A program made the position numbers and the translations under genes. From the NCBI GenBank assembly GCA_963565915.1, contig OY751496.1, positions 930,001 through 994,000 of the forward strand: 64,000 nt of DNA, given 5' to 3'. Source of the stretch: Entoloma clypeatum (taxonomy: Eukaryota > Basidiomycota > Agaricomycetes > Agaricales > Entolomataceae). Each line of letters opens with the position of its first letter. The stretch's first letter is position 1. The notes beneath the pieces were generated by a model. It did not search any database. It was given only the letters and a program-made list of their open reading frames with translations, and was not told the origin of the DNA. Of this stretch, positions 43,737-54,038 are shown one piece after another.

Positions 43737-44540
43737 TGTCGACTCACGATTGGTAAAAGTGAAGGATGAGAAAACCGGTCTGAGGCAGTTTAGACTTGAG
43801 AGTAGCACTTCATATACGAGTCCGGATGCACTGGTTCTGATGTTGGTTTCCAAAGGAGAGACGTCCTGTTGTTTCGTACATGATGCATGATGCATCTGTC
43901 GGACGATGACATGAGAGCTGTGTTTGATATACAGCGGACATCAGGATGCCCCTCGGAGCTCTGCAATGAGTAACATCCACATATCATTTAAACGTTCGTT
44001 TCATGTACATATCTATCTAGGGCCGCTGATCATCAACGCCAATTGCACTGCACTCAGCTGTGCCCCCGTGTCACGAAAGAAAGACCGCAGTACTCGTAGC
44101 GTAGTATACCAGCCATATAAGATGGGATGATCAGAACTTTTTGTCAACCGTTGCAGCACATTTCCGTGTCATAACTTACATACCAGTTTCGTTACCGTGA
44201 AGAAATATCCTGCTATGACAAACCAAGTATGGATCTTGTTGTGCCCTCAATACTCTCATATCTTTACTAATTGTCATTCATCGGTTTAGGCCACTCTACC
44301 TAGTATCTTTATTTTCAATGTGGGGAAAACACGCACCAAGCAGATCAACGATGGCCCAAACGAAGCAAATTTGCTCCCGCAGGCGTTCATCAGCGCATTG
44401 CAGTCCATTCAAGCAAAGGGATATACAGTTCAGGGTGCGATGTATGGACCTGAAGGGGGAAATATTTTCATCGATACCGATGACGAGGAATGGTATCAGC
44501 ACGTTCACGCTTAAAATTGAAGGAGAGAGGGTTGCAGTTG
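43737..44540 (+). repeat. Segmental duplication, copy B (promoter plus 78-aa gene)
   Basis: Direct-orientation counterpart of 7757-8465, about 36 kb away. It includes the upstream tract with tttcgtacatgatgcatg, the 12-nt first exon, the intron and the coding exon. It is inserted inside the SMP-30/aconitase duplication array, between SMP-30 copy 1 and the first aconitase relic. Confidence 0.85.
44215..44514 (+). CDS. Small 78-aa protein of unknown function, copy B
   Basis: Exon 1 44215-44226 (MTNQ), intron 44227-44289 (GTATGG...TTTAG), exon 2 44290-44514. The protein differs from copy A at about seven positions, mostly conservative (for example Val to Ile, Ser to Ala), all near the N-terminus, the middle helix-like part or the last residue. 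The stretch from IQAKGYTVQGAMYGPEGG through the acidic end is unchanged. No signal peptide, membrane segment or known motif. Keeping an identical gene structure and core in two places suggests a functional protein. Confidence 0.75.
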
Positions 44541-44943
44541 GGAGAGTGGTGGAGGATGTAGCAAACCAAGCGAATGCCAGTGAATCATCACCTGCACGGT
44601 TATCTTGGGTGCAACTCAAGCTGAAAAGTGCGATCCTGGGGTGAGACTGCCTTTACGAGTCTCACGATATAAGATGCATTCGCGTTCAGTTATCGCGTCG
44701 ACCCATTTCTGCAATCTACCCCATGCCGAAGCCTGTCCTTGACGGCGATGTAGTATCATGTTACTGACGGAAGACACCTGGGAGTCAAGGATCATACCGG
44801 TTTGATACCGATATCTATAATGCTTCAAAGGCTGAGTATGTTCAACTTCAATGGCTGGAAGTCAAGTTGCAAAGTACCAATCTTATTGTGAAGTTTCCGC
44901 CAACCTTATGTAAAGTGATGACAGAGGCATATACGAACGAGGT

Positions 44944-45180
44944 TTAGAGCGCGTTGATTCGCACATTCTGTCCCTTGTTGAAGGAGTGCAGGAGGAACAT
45001 CCTACATATAATGTTTAAGCTCTCTGCACAGGAAGAAAGTGAATTGAGCCGCTGTCGACTCATTCTTAAGGATGGGGGGAGTCGCATTTCCAATTTTATC
45101 GTAGTCTTCGGGCCGGCGATCCCTGCTTCTTCAGCGCATGGACGGCGCCAATCGAGCAGTTCTCTGGAGAAAAACAAGAA
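44944..45180 (-). pseudogene. Relic of aconitase 3' end (a)
   Basis: The segment at 44948-45000 (ttgttgaaggagtgcagg...) resembles 51060-51100 of the real aconitase gene (tcattgaaggagtgggca...), and 45139-45175 (gcgccaatcgagcagttctctggaga) resembles 51548-51575 (gcaccaatcaagcagttctctggaga). The roughly 450 bases that separate these two in the real gene are reduced to about 140 here, so the relic has lost its middle. It ends just before SMP-30 copy 2. Non-functional. Confidence 0.65.
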
Positions 45181-45262
45181 TGGAAGGAAGTCATTTTCGG
45201 AAGTCCGGCCCGCAGACATGGATGAAGTCCTCGCCACTTCCTTGTCATGAACCAGTCCTGTC

Positions 45263-46906
45263 ATGACAAACCCCACGAAGGCCAACGATGCCGGCAACCG
45301 TAGAATGCGCTCCTCGCTAGGCGCGCCTTCCACCGCCAGGAGCTTGACGATATCCTGCATCGTCGCAGTCGCAGTAGCTTATGGCGCCATCGTTCTTGCA
45401 GGCGACGGCGGTTGGAGACGGCGGGCTGGCTCCCTCGACAGTCTCCCACCACAGACAGTTGCAAGTGCCTCCCAATGTTCCTCCCCCTCTTCAAACCGCT
45501 AAACTATTCTTACAGCTGGTCGATCCCAAATCATTCGCCGTCCTCGGAGAAACCCATCCATTCCGCGAGTCCTCCTTCACCACCTTCAACCCGACCGCGA
45601 CACCGCCCCCGTTCTTCCAAGCATTCGACGAGTCCTTCCTCTCCGTCCTCGGCCCCACCCCATCCCTCCGCGAAGTCGCGTCCAACGTGACCTTCGCATT
45701 TGCACACGAGGCCCCCATCTATGATCCCACCACGAACGACGTCTTCTTCTCCAGCAACAACGGCGGCACGCTCGGGAGGAGCGGCCTCGAGCACAACAAC
45801 GTCATCGGCAAGATCAGCCTGGCTGCCGTAGACGCCGCGAATCAGAGTGCCTTTATTAACGTGCCCGTCTCCTTGGTCAGTCTTGCCCTGTTCCCCGGAT
45901 AGTACATAGTGTCTCACGAAAAAAGCCCTGAGCAGCTCGACTTTCCAGAGACAATCCAAATGACAAACGGCGGGACGGGACCGTACAAGTCGTCGCTGCT
46001 GCTGACTACCTCCGGCCGGGGACACCGCCCACCCTCCCTCGCCCTCGCGAACCCCAAACCGCCCTATAACGTCACCATCTTGATAGACAATTTCTTCGGA
46101 CGCCAGTTCAATTCCCTCAACGATGTCAAGGTCCACCCGAGCGGCATGATCTTCTTCACAGACACAGTGTACGTCCCTTCTCTTCCCGCTTGTCCTTGAT
46201 CAACCATAATCAACTCCCGCAGATACGGATACCTCGTCCGCTTCCGCGCCGCGCCGCTCCTCCCTAGCCAGGTATACCGCCTCGACCCCGACACCCGCGC
46301 CCTCCGCGTCGTCGCGGCCGATTTTAACAAGTGCAACGGCATCGCGTTCTCCGCTGACGGCCTCACGGCTTATGTGTATGTTCCCTTTCTTACAATCTCA
46401 AACAAGTTACTTAGAGTAGAACGACCTTTGCTCACAGCTCAGATACCGGGTCGCACGGTGGGTTTCAGGGGATGGACCAGACAGCTCCCGCAACGATGTG
46501 AGTTTTGTTTTACTCCCTTACAGGGCTCAAGATCAAGTATAACTTATTATCCAGCTACGCATTCGACGTCGACCCACGCACACACGTCTTCCGAAACCGC
46601 CGCGTCTTCGCATACGTAGACGCCGGCGTCCCCGACGGCATACAAGTAGACACCAACGGGAACGTCTATTCTGGCTGCGCAGACGGCGTACAGGTGTGTG
46701 CCAATCCAGATCTCTGCCCTTGCATTAAATCATCGCATTGTTTTCAGGTCTGGAATAAAGCGGGCACGTTGATCGGCAAGTTCTTCCTCGGCATGGTGTC
46801 TGCGAACATGGTGTTTGCGAATCCGGGACGCCTCGTCATTTTGGCGGAGACAAAGGTCTTTGTGGCGGATATAGCTGCAAAGGGTGTTCCACTGGTTCCC
46901 CAGTAG
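45263..46906 (+). CDS. SMP-30/gluconolactonase-like beta-propeller protein, copy 2
   Basis: Same exon-intron layout as copy 1. The N-terminus is longer (MTNPTKANDAGNRRMRSS, then a hydrophobic ISCIVAVAVAYGAIVLAG), which looks like a signal anchor. Core motifs match copy 1: APIYDPTTNDVFFSS, FGRQFNSLNDVKVHPSG, GMIFFTDTVYGYLV, CNGIAFSADGLTAYV and PDGIQVDTNGNVYSGCADG, then WNKAGTLIGKFFLGMVSANM. The first intron uses a GC donor (GCAAGT) where copy 1 has GTGAGT. The stop is TAG 46904-46906. Predicted lactonase of the same kind, substrate unknown; all metal-site motifs are kept, so it should be functional. Confidence 0.85.
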
Positions 46907-47269
46907 AATGCCTATATGTATCTCGTCTTTAGCAATGACTCTGAGCTAACTGACATTCAGGTTCCATATGTACCAAATATGTACAGCACTTTCTATACAC
47001 ATTCAATGGTCAATCTTCATGCTGGACATACTCATAAAGACTTTTTATGTTTTATACTGATCTGTTCCCCGCCTGCTAAGCACAAGGTGTATAACCCGAT
47101 CAAAGGCGGCGAAAAGCGGGATAATCGAGATGTCCGAAGAAAAAGCATTTTGAATGCAGTGCTCAGCTGCTGTCGGGTCATGACGGAGGGCAATATGGTC
47201 TAAATTCCGAATTTACTGGCCTTTTGCTTTGGCAGCCCAGTCATCTGTACCAAGTCATCAGTTTAAATG
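46907..47269 (+). repeat. 3' flank of SMP-30 copy 2, duplicated upstream of the true aconitase end
   Basis: The stretch 47085-47265 matches 50800-51000: shared words include gataatcgagatgtc, gaagaaaaagcatttt, gtgctcagct, catgacggagggcaa and ttggcagcc. It links the SMP-30 3' flank to the end of the aconitase gene in both copies. Confidence 0.75.
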
Positions 47270-47464
47270 CAAATTTTGTGAGAAGGGACTCCTGCCTTGA
47301 ACCGCTCGATTTGTCCAGGAATGTCCTTCAAGTTCGGCCATCTGGACAGCGCCGGGATAGAAAAGCAAAAGCTAATACCCGTTCTCATGGTTGATGCGAA
47401 GAGTCTTGCAACTTCTTGCCAGTAGCGAAAGCTCCCTAAGCCCCAAGGATGTCAATGTGGTCTG
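47270..47464 (-). pseudogene. Relic of aconitase 3' end (b), intron retained
   Basis: Collinear with 51016-51247 of the aconitase gene: ccttgaaccgctcgatttgtcc against ccttgaaccactcaatttgtcc, gaatgtccttcaagttcgg, then the sequence around the last intron (gccgggatagaaaagcaaaa against gccaggatagaaaacaaacc), then tcatggttgatgcgaagag and cttgccagtagcgaaagctc. Because the intron-like segment is kept, this was a DNA-level copy rather than a retrocopy. Frame-breaking changes are present. Confidence 0.75.
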
Positions 47465-47497
47465 ACGCATGTCACATGAAGACGATCGCTTTTCAAG

Positions 47498-47782
47498 TTA
47501 GGGGGTGACAGCAGCGCCGCGACCATCAGGAGCTGGAATGTATCCAGTGGCCAGGGTCATGCTGGCCGCGAGGCTCAGGTCTGAGCTTGGCACGGGAGCC
47601 AGGTTGGTCAGCCGCGTGTCGAAGGTGAGGCAAGCCAGATGGAACAAAAGCAAGACCAGAGCTATGCAAACAATGGCCACCTTCTTCTTCTTCGCCTCGT
47701 CTTTGAATTCTAAACCAACTTTCACCGGCCGTCGTTGTGCACAGAGTGCTACAACTTTGACTTCCCCGGGCCTTAACAACAT
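47498..47782 (-). CDS. Doubtful small membrane protein
   Basis: About 94 residues from ATG 47782, with one strong hydrophobic helix (KKVAIVCIALVLLLFHLACL) preceded by lysines. It begins right beyond the aconitase relic and overlaps the promoter of the next plus-strand gene. Could be a real small membrane protein; no family recognised. Confidence 0.25.
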   Translation of the reverse strand: MLLRPGEVKVVALCAQRRPVKVGLEFKDEAKKKKVAIVCIALVLLLFHLACLTFDTRLTNLAPVPSSDLSLAASMTLATGYIPAPDGRGAAVTP

Positions 47783-47807
47783 CCTTTTCACGTGGAACGT
47801 TCTCTCG

Positions 47808-47817
47808 TATATATAAA
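47808..47817 (+). promoter_or_regulatory. TATA box upstream of the secreted-protein gene
   Basis: TATATATAAA lies about 116 bases before ATG 47933, a plausible core promoter for a secreted-protein gene with a leader of about 80-90 nt. Confidence 0.55.
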
Positions 47818-47932
47818 GCAGGCTTTTGCACTTAAAACTGGCAAGTCCACTTCTACGGTTGCACTTTCTTCACAGGGGTTCCACACCCTAGCTCATCTGT
47901 CGTTTCTTGTTCTCTTAAGTCTTCATTCAAGG

Positions 47933-48696
47933 ATGTTTCCCATCAAGTTGACCCTTTCCTTACTACTCTTCACTCTTGCTGGCCAACTGGTTTCATGCTT
48001 ACCCACCTCAACCCTCTCCGCCTCGCAACTTGCTGCAGCAGTGCCTGGATCGACAAGCTGTGACCCATCTGCTCAGTTCGCAGGCGAGTGCAGGACCGCC
48101 GCTCAGGCTGCCCCTGCGATCAATAAAGCCTTTGCCAAGTATGGTATTGCGTCGAAGGGAGAGAAGGCAGCTCTCATATCGCTCATGGCGTTTGAAACTG
48201 GAGCATTCAAGTTCCAACGGAATCAGTAAGTTTTTTCTCTCTTTTTTTGCTTCTTCATGTGATCCTTCTCATCCCCTTTGTTTAGCTTTCCCGCTCCTGG
48301 ACGCCCAGGACAAGGCAGTGTGTATCTCTATCCTGAAAATGATCAAAATCTGACCCCTTTTCTTCCTTAGCACGCAACCTCATGATGTTTCCCTTTGTCT
48401 TCAAATTTACCCAAGACACTCCATCCCTGAAAAACAAAGCTCTCGCCATCGTTCGCGACCCAAATACCGCCACACCAGATCAACAAAATAAAGTGTTGGA
48501 TCTTGCTATTCAGTCCGATGATCTCAGTTTCAGCACGGCCGCTTGGTTCCTCAAGACTCAATGCCCGCAGAGCATTTCGGATGGGCTCAAGACTGGGTCA
48601 ATGGCCGCTTGGGAGGCTTATACGACGAACTGCGTTGGAACCACTGTGACGGATGATAGAAGAAAGGCTTTCACGATTGCTTTGGCTGCTTTCTAA
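47933..48696 (+). CDS. Secreted protein of a conserved fungal family, function unknown
   Basis: Three exons: 47933-48225, 48286-48317 and 48371-48696, all in phase. Signal peptide MFPIKLTLSLLLFTLAGQLVS. The mature part contains SCDPSAQFAGECRTAAQA, KAFAKYGIASKGEKAALISL, MAFETGAFKFQRNHFPAPG, RPGQGTRNLMMFPFVFKF, DDLSFSTAAWFLKTQCP and ends with TTNCVGTTVTDDRRKAF. I recall the same series of motifs (GEC, AxxKYGI, MAFE, GQGTRN, AWFLxTQC, CVGTTVTD) in many secreted ascomycete and basidiomycete proteins of unassigned function; the acidic residue in MAFE and the all-helical pattern suggest a lysozyme- or chitosanase-like fold, which is inference. Four cysteines could form two disulfides. Confidence 0.75.
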
Positions 48697-48951
48697 TCCA
48701 GGCTTGTTCCCTCGCTTTGACGTGCTTTCGAATGGTACTTATTTATCAGGATGTTTTCGTTGTCTTTCGGATGATGATTGTGGGATATATAACCGTTATA
48801 CCTACTGAGGTCAATTGGAAATCATCGTTCTGTGATCAGATTTATCTAGGAATACCAGCGCTTCACCATCGAAAACCCGATGACTAACGCATGGGTTGTT
48901 ACTAGTCGGCGGCTAATACTAATACTCTCATTCCATTCGCATCATCTTTGA

Positions 48952-50269
48952 ATGATGCTTCCGGTACAGACCCCATCGAGGATTGATGGAGATCTAGGCA
49001 GTGGGGGTGAGCCTCGGAGGAGCAAAGGCACTCTGCGGGATGGACAAACGATCAAACAAATCCCATCTTATTACACACCTTCCCAGATATCCCAGTGGCT
49101 CTCCTGTATCGGATACCCCACGGCATACACTGGTGCATTCTCTGCAACGTTGGAAAACCTGGGAGACTTGATGAGGCTTCATCTGCTTACGTTCCCGTTC
49201 GAAAACACTGCGATGCACTAGTAGGTGGTCTGTTGTGGCACGACACCTCATGGTCTTATCCGAAAGTACGTCCGCGCCGAAGCACACCACAACATATGGT
49301 GGACATCAGCCACGAAGGTGCCTTCAGGCGGCTCGTTACCGAGCGCCGAGGATCCTATTGTTACGGCCTGAATGGCGTTTTCCTTGAGATGATCCGCGGT
49401 TTAGGATACAGGTATTCCCCCCCCCCCCCCCCCCCCCCTTGATATCATTGCGATTGCATTCTTTGATCCAACCCCTTGCCAAGAACCTATCCTGGAGCCG
49501 CGCGAGTGAGCACACCGAGCGGTGAACGCCCATTCACCCCGCTCATGCATATGGTGCTATTCGTCCAACTGGATGGAACTCACTCGAATCAGACGTATCT
49601 CGTCGATGTGGGCTTCAGCCGATCAGGGCTGGCGAGGCCGATTCTACTTTCCGATGCAGATGACAACATTGTTCAGGGGGCGAATCCTACAGAAAAGCAT
49701 CGGCTGACTCGCAAGCCGCATCCTTTATCGAGCCCTCGGTATGTGTTCCATCTTGTCTGCTGTTCCGCTGGAATCGGCTCTTCCGAAGTGTCATTGACTT
49801 TGCTGCGATTGCGATTCACTGCCCAGATTCGTCGGGAGGTCCTCATCGCAACGACTTGTGCTGGAATCTGGAAGTCTGGTATTCAAACGCGGGAGATAAC
49901 GGTGCTTGGCGATGCGTGTTCTTTTTTACGGAGGATGAATCCTTTGACATTGACATGGAGAACTCCTCTTTTGCTGTCTCTTCGAGGCCTGTGGGACTGT
50001 TCTGGGACAATGTCTTTGCGGTGAAGCATGCACTCCTCCAAGACGCACGGGACCTTGTTGCGGAATCGATGAGCCGCGAAGGGCTTGATCTCTCTGGTGG
50101 GAGGTACAGCGATGAGGAAAAGAAGACGTTCATGTGCAGGTATGTCATGCTCGGGAGAGAGGTGAAAAGGTATATTGGGGATGTTGGTGTTACCGTAAGA
50201 GTGTTCAACACAGAATTGGAAAGGTTAGGTGCTCTACGGGAGTTTTTTTGGATTAGACCTACCCGATGA
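48952..50269 (+). CDS. Arylamine N-acetyltransferase family protein
   Basis: Four exons close exactly: 48952-49220, 49283-49411, 49484-49738 and 49789-50269 (1134 nt, 377 aa). Family motifs in order: LMRLHLLTFPFENTAMHY, TPQHMVDISHEGAFRRLV, RRGSYCYGLNGVFLEM with the catalytic Cys, TYPGAARVS, MHMVLFV with the His, and YLVDVGFS with the Asp. The Cys-His-Asp triad is thus intact, although the usual RGGxCxExN is RRGSYCYGLN, a form I recall from fungal members. These enzymes transfer acetyl (or malonyl) from CoA to aromatic amines and hydrazines; fungal ones detoxify anilines. The second intron holds a C22 run. The acceptor at 49787-49788 is chosen because it alone restores the frame. Confidence 0.88.
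49417..49438 (+). repeat. Homopolymer run C22 in N-acetyltransferase intron
   Basis: Twenty-two C in a row immediately after the splice donor (GGTATT) of intron 2; likely unstable in length. Confidence 0.9.
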
Positions 50270-50535
50270 TGCGGGGAAACATATCGTAGGGCGGAAAGCC
50301 GCCTCCATGGAGTAATATAACATTTGTATGCCATCGACGATCATCCACCAAACATTGAATGCAAAAAACTCCAAACTACTTACTAGCTCCGAGTCCCGGG
50401 AGTTGTAAAGACATCTTATAAATTACTTCTCTTACTACCACATCGATTCTGAGCAGCATTTGTTGAACATATGCTCTCAGATTTATGGATCATGAAAGCA
50501 AGGTGCCACGCAGTAAGCTGTGCACTGCCGATACT
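50270..50535. other. Gap before the SMP-30 relic
   Basis: 3' flank of the N-acetyltransferase gene; no gene supported. Confidence 0.4.
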
Positions 50536-50640
50536 GTATTGATCAATAAGTTCTTCCTCAGCATGGCCTTGGCGAATCGTGGCCGCCTCGTCAATTTGGC
50601 AGAGACGAGGGTCTATGACGGAATCGAGTATGCATCCTAT
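50536..50640 (+). pseudogene. Relic of a third SMP-30 gene (3' end only)
   Basis: ttgatcaataagttcttcctcagcatgg followed by cgaatcgtggccgcctcgtcaatttggcagagac matches the last exon of SMP-30 copies 1 and 2 (ttgatcggcaagttcttcctcgg; gggacgcctcgtcattttggcggagac). The part after TMVFANPG of the intact copies is recognisable but shortened, and no upstream exons remain. It stands next to the true aconitase end, as the ancestral unit predicts. Confidence 0.7.
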
Positions 50641-50951
50641 CTTTGCCAGTTTTAAAAAGTGGACATCACTTCTCGTAATAAGTCGATGTCAATGTTCACT
50701 GAATAGACCAAAGAGCATTTTCACATAGGAATATGCGCACATAAAGACACCTAAGGGCCTTCATTCTGATCCGTTATTTTATTTCTGCCTTCTGCAAAGT
50801 ACAAGGTGCATACTCCGATTGAGTACGGCGAAAAGAGGCGAGACAATGATAATCGAGATGTCTGAAGAAAAAGCATTTTAAAGCCAGTGCTCAGCTACCG
50901 TCGTTCAAACCAAGTCATGACGGAGGGCAACATGGTCCATGTATTTCGAAT

Positions 50952-53897
50952 CTATTGGCCCTTTGCCTTGGCAGCCATCTGTACCAATTCCATCAGCTCC
51001 AAACTTGATTCTGTGAGAAGAAATATACGAACAAGATTGAGAGCAGATCCGGCCTTGAACCACTCAATTTGTCCCTCATTGAAGGAGTGGGCAAGAGGAA
51101 TGTCCTTCAAGTTCGGGGGTAAGCTATCTGCGAAGCGCCAGGATAGAAAACAAACCCATACCTCTGTCGACCCACTCTCATGCTTGATGCGGAGAGTCAA
51201 GTTCTTGCCGGGAGCGAAGCTCTCGAGCCCAAGAACGTCAACGCGGTCCGAGGGCTTAATCTTGTTGTAATCCTCGGGGTCAGCAAACGTTAACGCGAGC
51301 ATTCCCTGCTTCTTCAAGTTGGTCTCGTGGATACGGGCGAAAGAGCGGACAATGATCGCCAATCCTCCAAGGTATCGGGGCTCCAGCGCAGCGTGTTCGC
51401 GTGAAGATCCTTCACCGTAGTTGTGGTCACCGATGACAACCCATTTGATGCCGGCGTCGCGGTAGGCAGCGGCGGTCTGAGGAACACCTCCCCACTCGCT
51501 GGTGACTTGGTTCTTAACCTTGTTTGCCTCATTGTTTTCAGCGTTAATGGCACCAATCAAGCAGTTCTCTGGAGAACACAAAAGGATGATGAGGTTGGTA
51601 TCACACGTTGGATCAGAAGAACGACGTACGAGAGATGTTCTGGAGGTGACCACGGTATTTCAACCACGGTCCACCCGCACTGATGTGATCAGTCGCTATG
51701 AAGAGATGTCATTCATATTGTCCCATTAACAGAATGGACCATACTTACTACACTTGCCGGCGACTTTAATTAGGATGGGGAGGTCGGTAGGGGTCTTTCC
51801 GTCCCAAGGTGCGAAAGGCTCCAAAAGCTGAAGACGATCGCTTGAGGGGTTTACAGCAACTTGGACAGTGAATCGATTCTCAGGAGGAGGCTGGAAAGTA
51901 TCCTGGCCGGGGTCATAGCCACGAGGAGGAAGCTCGTTTCCAGTCGGGTCAGAGAATTTGAAGAGCTTGCCGTCGGAGCCTGTGAGGGAGTCTTTGAGGG
52001 GGTTGAATGTGAGGCTACCCGCAAAGGCCATGGCGGTGACGATGTCAGGAGAAGCCACAAAAGCATGAGTGGCAGGGTTGGCATCATTACGACCGGTGAA
52101 GTTGCGGTTGTAGGAGGTGATGACTTTTGGAAAGTCGTGAGATCATCGTGTGCATGGAAAGAAGAGACTTGAGCATACTAGAGTTGGCCTCGCCCTTCTT
52201 GACGTCTTTCCTGTCCCACTGGCCGATACAAGGTCCGCAAGCGTTAGCTAGAACAAGTCCACCGACGCCTTCAAAGGTATCGATTTGTCCGTCGCGGGCA
52301 ATGGTGGCACGGACTTGCTCAGATCCAGGAGTAATAGTGAACTTGCTCTTGACGTCGAGACCGTGATCGGCAGCTTCCTTGGCAATCGAAGCGGAACGAG
52401 ACATGTCTTCGTAAGACGAGTTGGTGCAGGAGCCGATGAGAGCAACTTTGAGTTCTTCGGGCCAGCTATTCTTCTTGACCTCTTGAGCGAATTTGGAGAT
52501 GGGAGTCGCAAGATCGGGGGTGAAGGGACCGTTAATGTGAGGTTCAAGTTCCGAAAGGTTCTAAAAGTAGAATGTATGAATAATCACACTTCCTGAGACT
52601 GGCAGTGTACTCACGATGTCGATGACTTGGTCGTATTCTGCATTTTCATCTGCTCTCAAATTGTGGGCAAACCGTTGGGCATATTTGGCAATTTCTGGTC
52701 TCTTGGTAGCATTCAGGTAGTCGGTCATGCGGCTGTTGAAAGGGAAGAGAGAAGTAGTTGCGCCGATTTCAGCACCCATGTTGCAAATGGTGGCCATGCC
52801 CGTGCAGGACAACGATTCAAGACCAGGGCCCTTGTACTCAACGATGGCGCCAGTACCACCCTTGACGGTGAGGATGCCCGCGACCTTGAGGATAACGTCT
52901 GCGGGAATAGATAAGCAACAGTCGCAGTATACCATGAATGCGCTTCACCTTTGGGGGTAGTCCATCCACCGATCTTGCCAGTGAGGTTGACGCCGATGAC
53001 GTTGGGGCACTTGAGTTCCCAGGGAATGCCCGCCATAACATCGACAGCATCCGCTCCACCAACACCGCATGCGATCATTCCGAGACCACCGGCGTTAGGT
53101 GTATGGGAGTCGGTGCCAATCATGAGACCGCCAGGGAATGCATAGTTTTCCAGGATGATTTGATGAATAATGCCAGAACCGGGTTTCCAGAAACCAAGAC
53201 CATACTAGAAACAGGTGGTGGGTGTGATGAAATATTGTGAAACAAACTAGCACGAACCTTTGCCGTAGCAGTTGCCAAAAAGTCGTATACTTCCTTGTTG
53301 ATGTTGATAGCACGTTCCAAATCTTTCACGCCTCCAACTTGTGCCTCAATGAGATGGTCACAATGCACGGTTGTGGGAACGGCCGCCGTGTCCATACCAG
53401 CGGACATGAATTGAAGAAGAGCCATCTGTCATATACATGAGTCTAGCCGATGACGTCGTCAACGGCGAATTGATACCTGAGCAGTTGCATCCTGGCATGC
53501 GACTCGCTAGCATAATCCGACGATCAGATACACAAGCATCTCAGAAGAGTAAAGAGGCGCACGTCTGGGCGAAGTTTGAGGTAACTGACACCTCTCTCGA
53601 TGTCTTGGCCATGGGGATCGTCAAGATGACCATACAGAATTTTCTCCGACAACGTCAAAGGGCGCTTCAGCCTTGAGCAAAGTCAGAACAGGCTGGCTAG
53701 GACGAGAATTAAACACACCTATCGCGAACAACAACAAGGTTATCCTCGATACGTTGATAATTGATGTAAGCGCCTTTCTCGAGCAAAGACATGGGGACTT
53801 TAGTATCGCCAATGCGGGGCGCGACGGTGGCCATAGCGGCGGCCAGCCGCTGCAGAGCCCGCGTTGCCTTAGCGGTTCTGTTTGCGAGGTTGAGCAT
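50952..53897 (-). CDS. ACO1: Aconitate hydratase, mitochondrial
   Basis: Minus strand, about nine exons from ATG 53897 to TAG 50952. The N-terminus [20 protein letters not shown] is a mitochondrial presequence. Hallmarks in order: [54 protein letters not shown] (substrate-binding and first cluster-side region), [32 protein letters not shown] with a cluster Cys, [13 protein letters not shown] with the other two cluster Cys, [24 protein letters not shown] and [19 protein letters not shown] (swivel domain with the active-site Ser). The enzyme isomerises citrate to isocitrate in the TCA cycle with a [4Fe-4S] cluster and, in fungi, also helps to maintain mtDNA. The last short intron near 51120-51165 could also be read through in frame. 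Two relics of its 3' end lie at 44944-45180 and 47270-47464. Confidence 0.95.
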
Positions 53898-54038
53898 CGT
53901 CGAGGACGATGTCGAGGCTGGAGTTAGTTAGCAAGAAAGGTTGAAGACGCTGTGGAAGTTTCCGGACTTCGGCTTCAATCAAATTTATGCAAGACTTCCA
54001 CGTGATTCATTGAGGGAACCAATCATGGTGTGGGGGTT

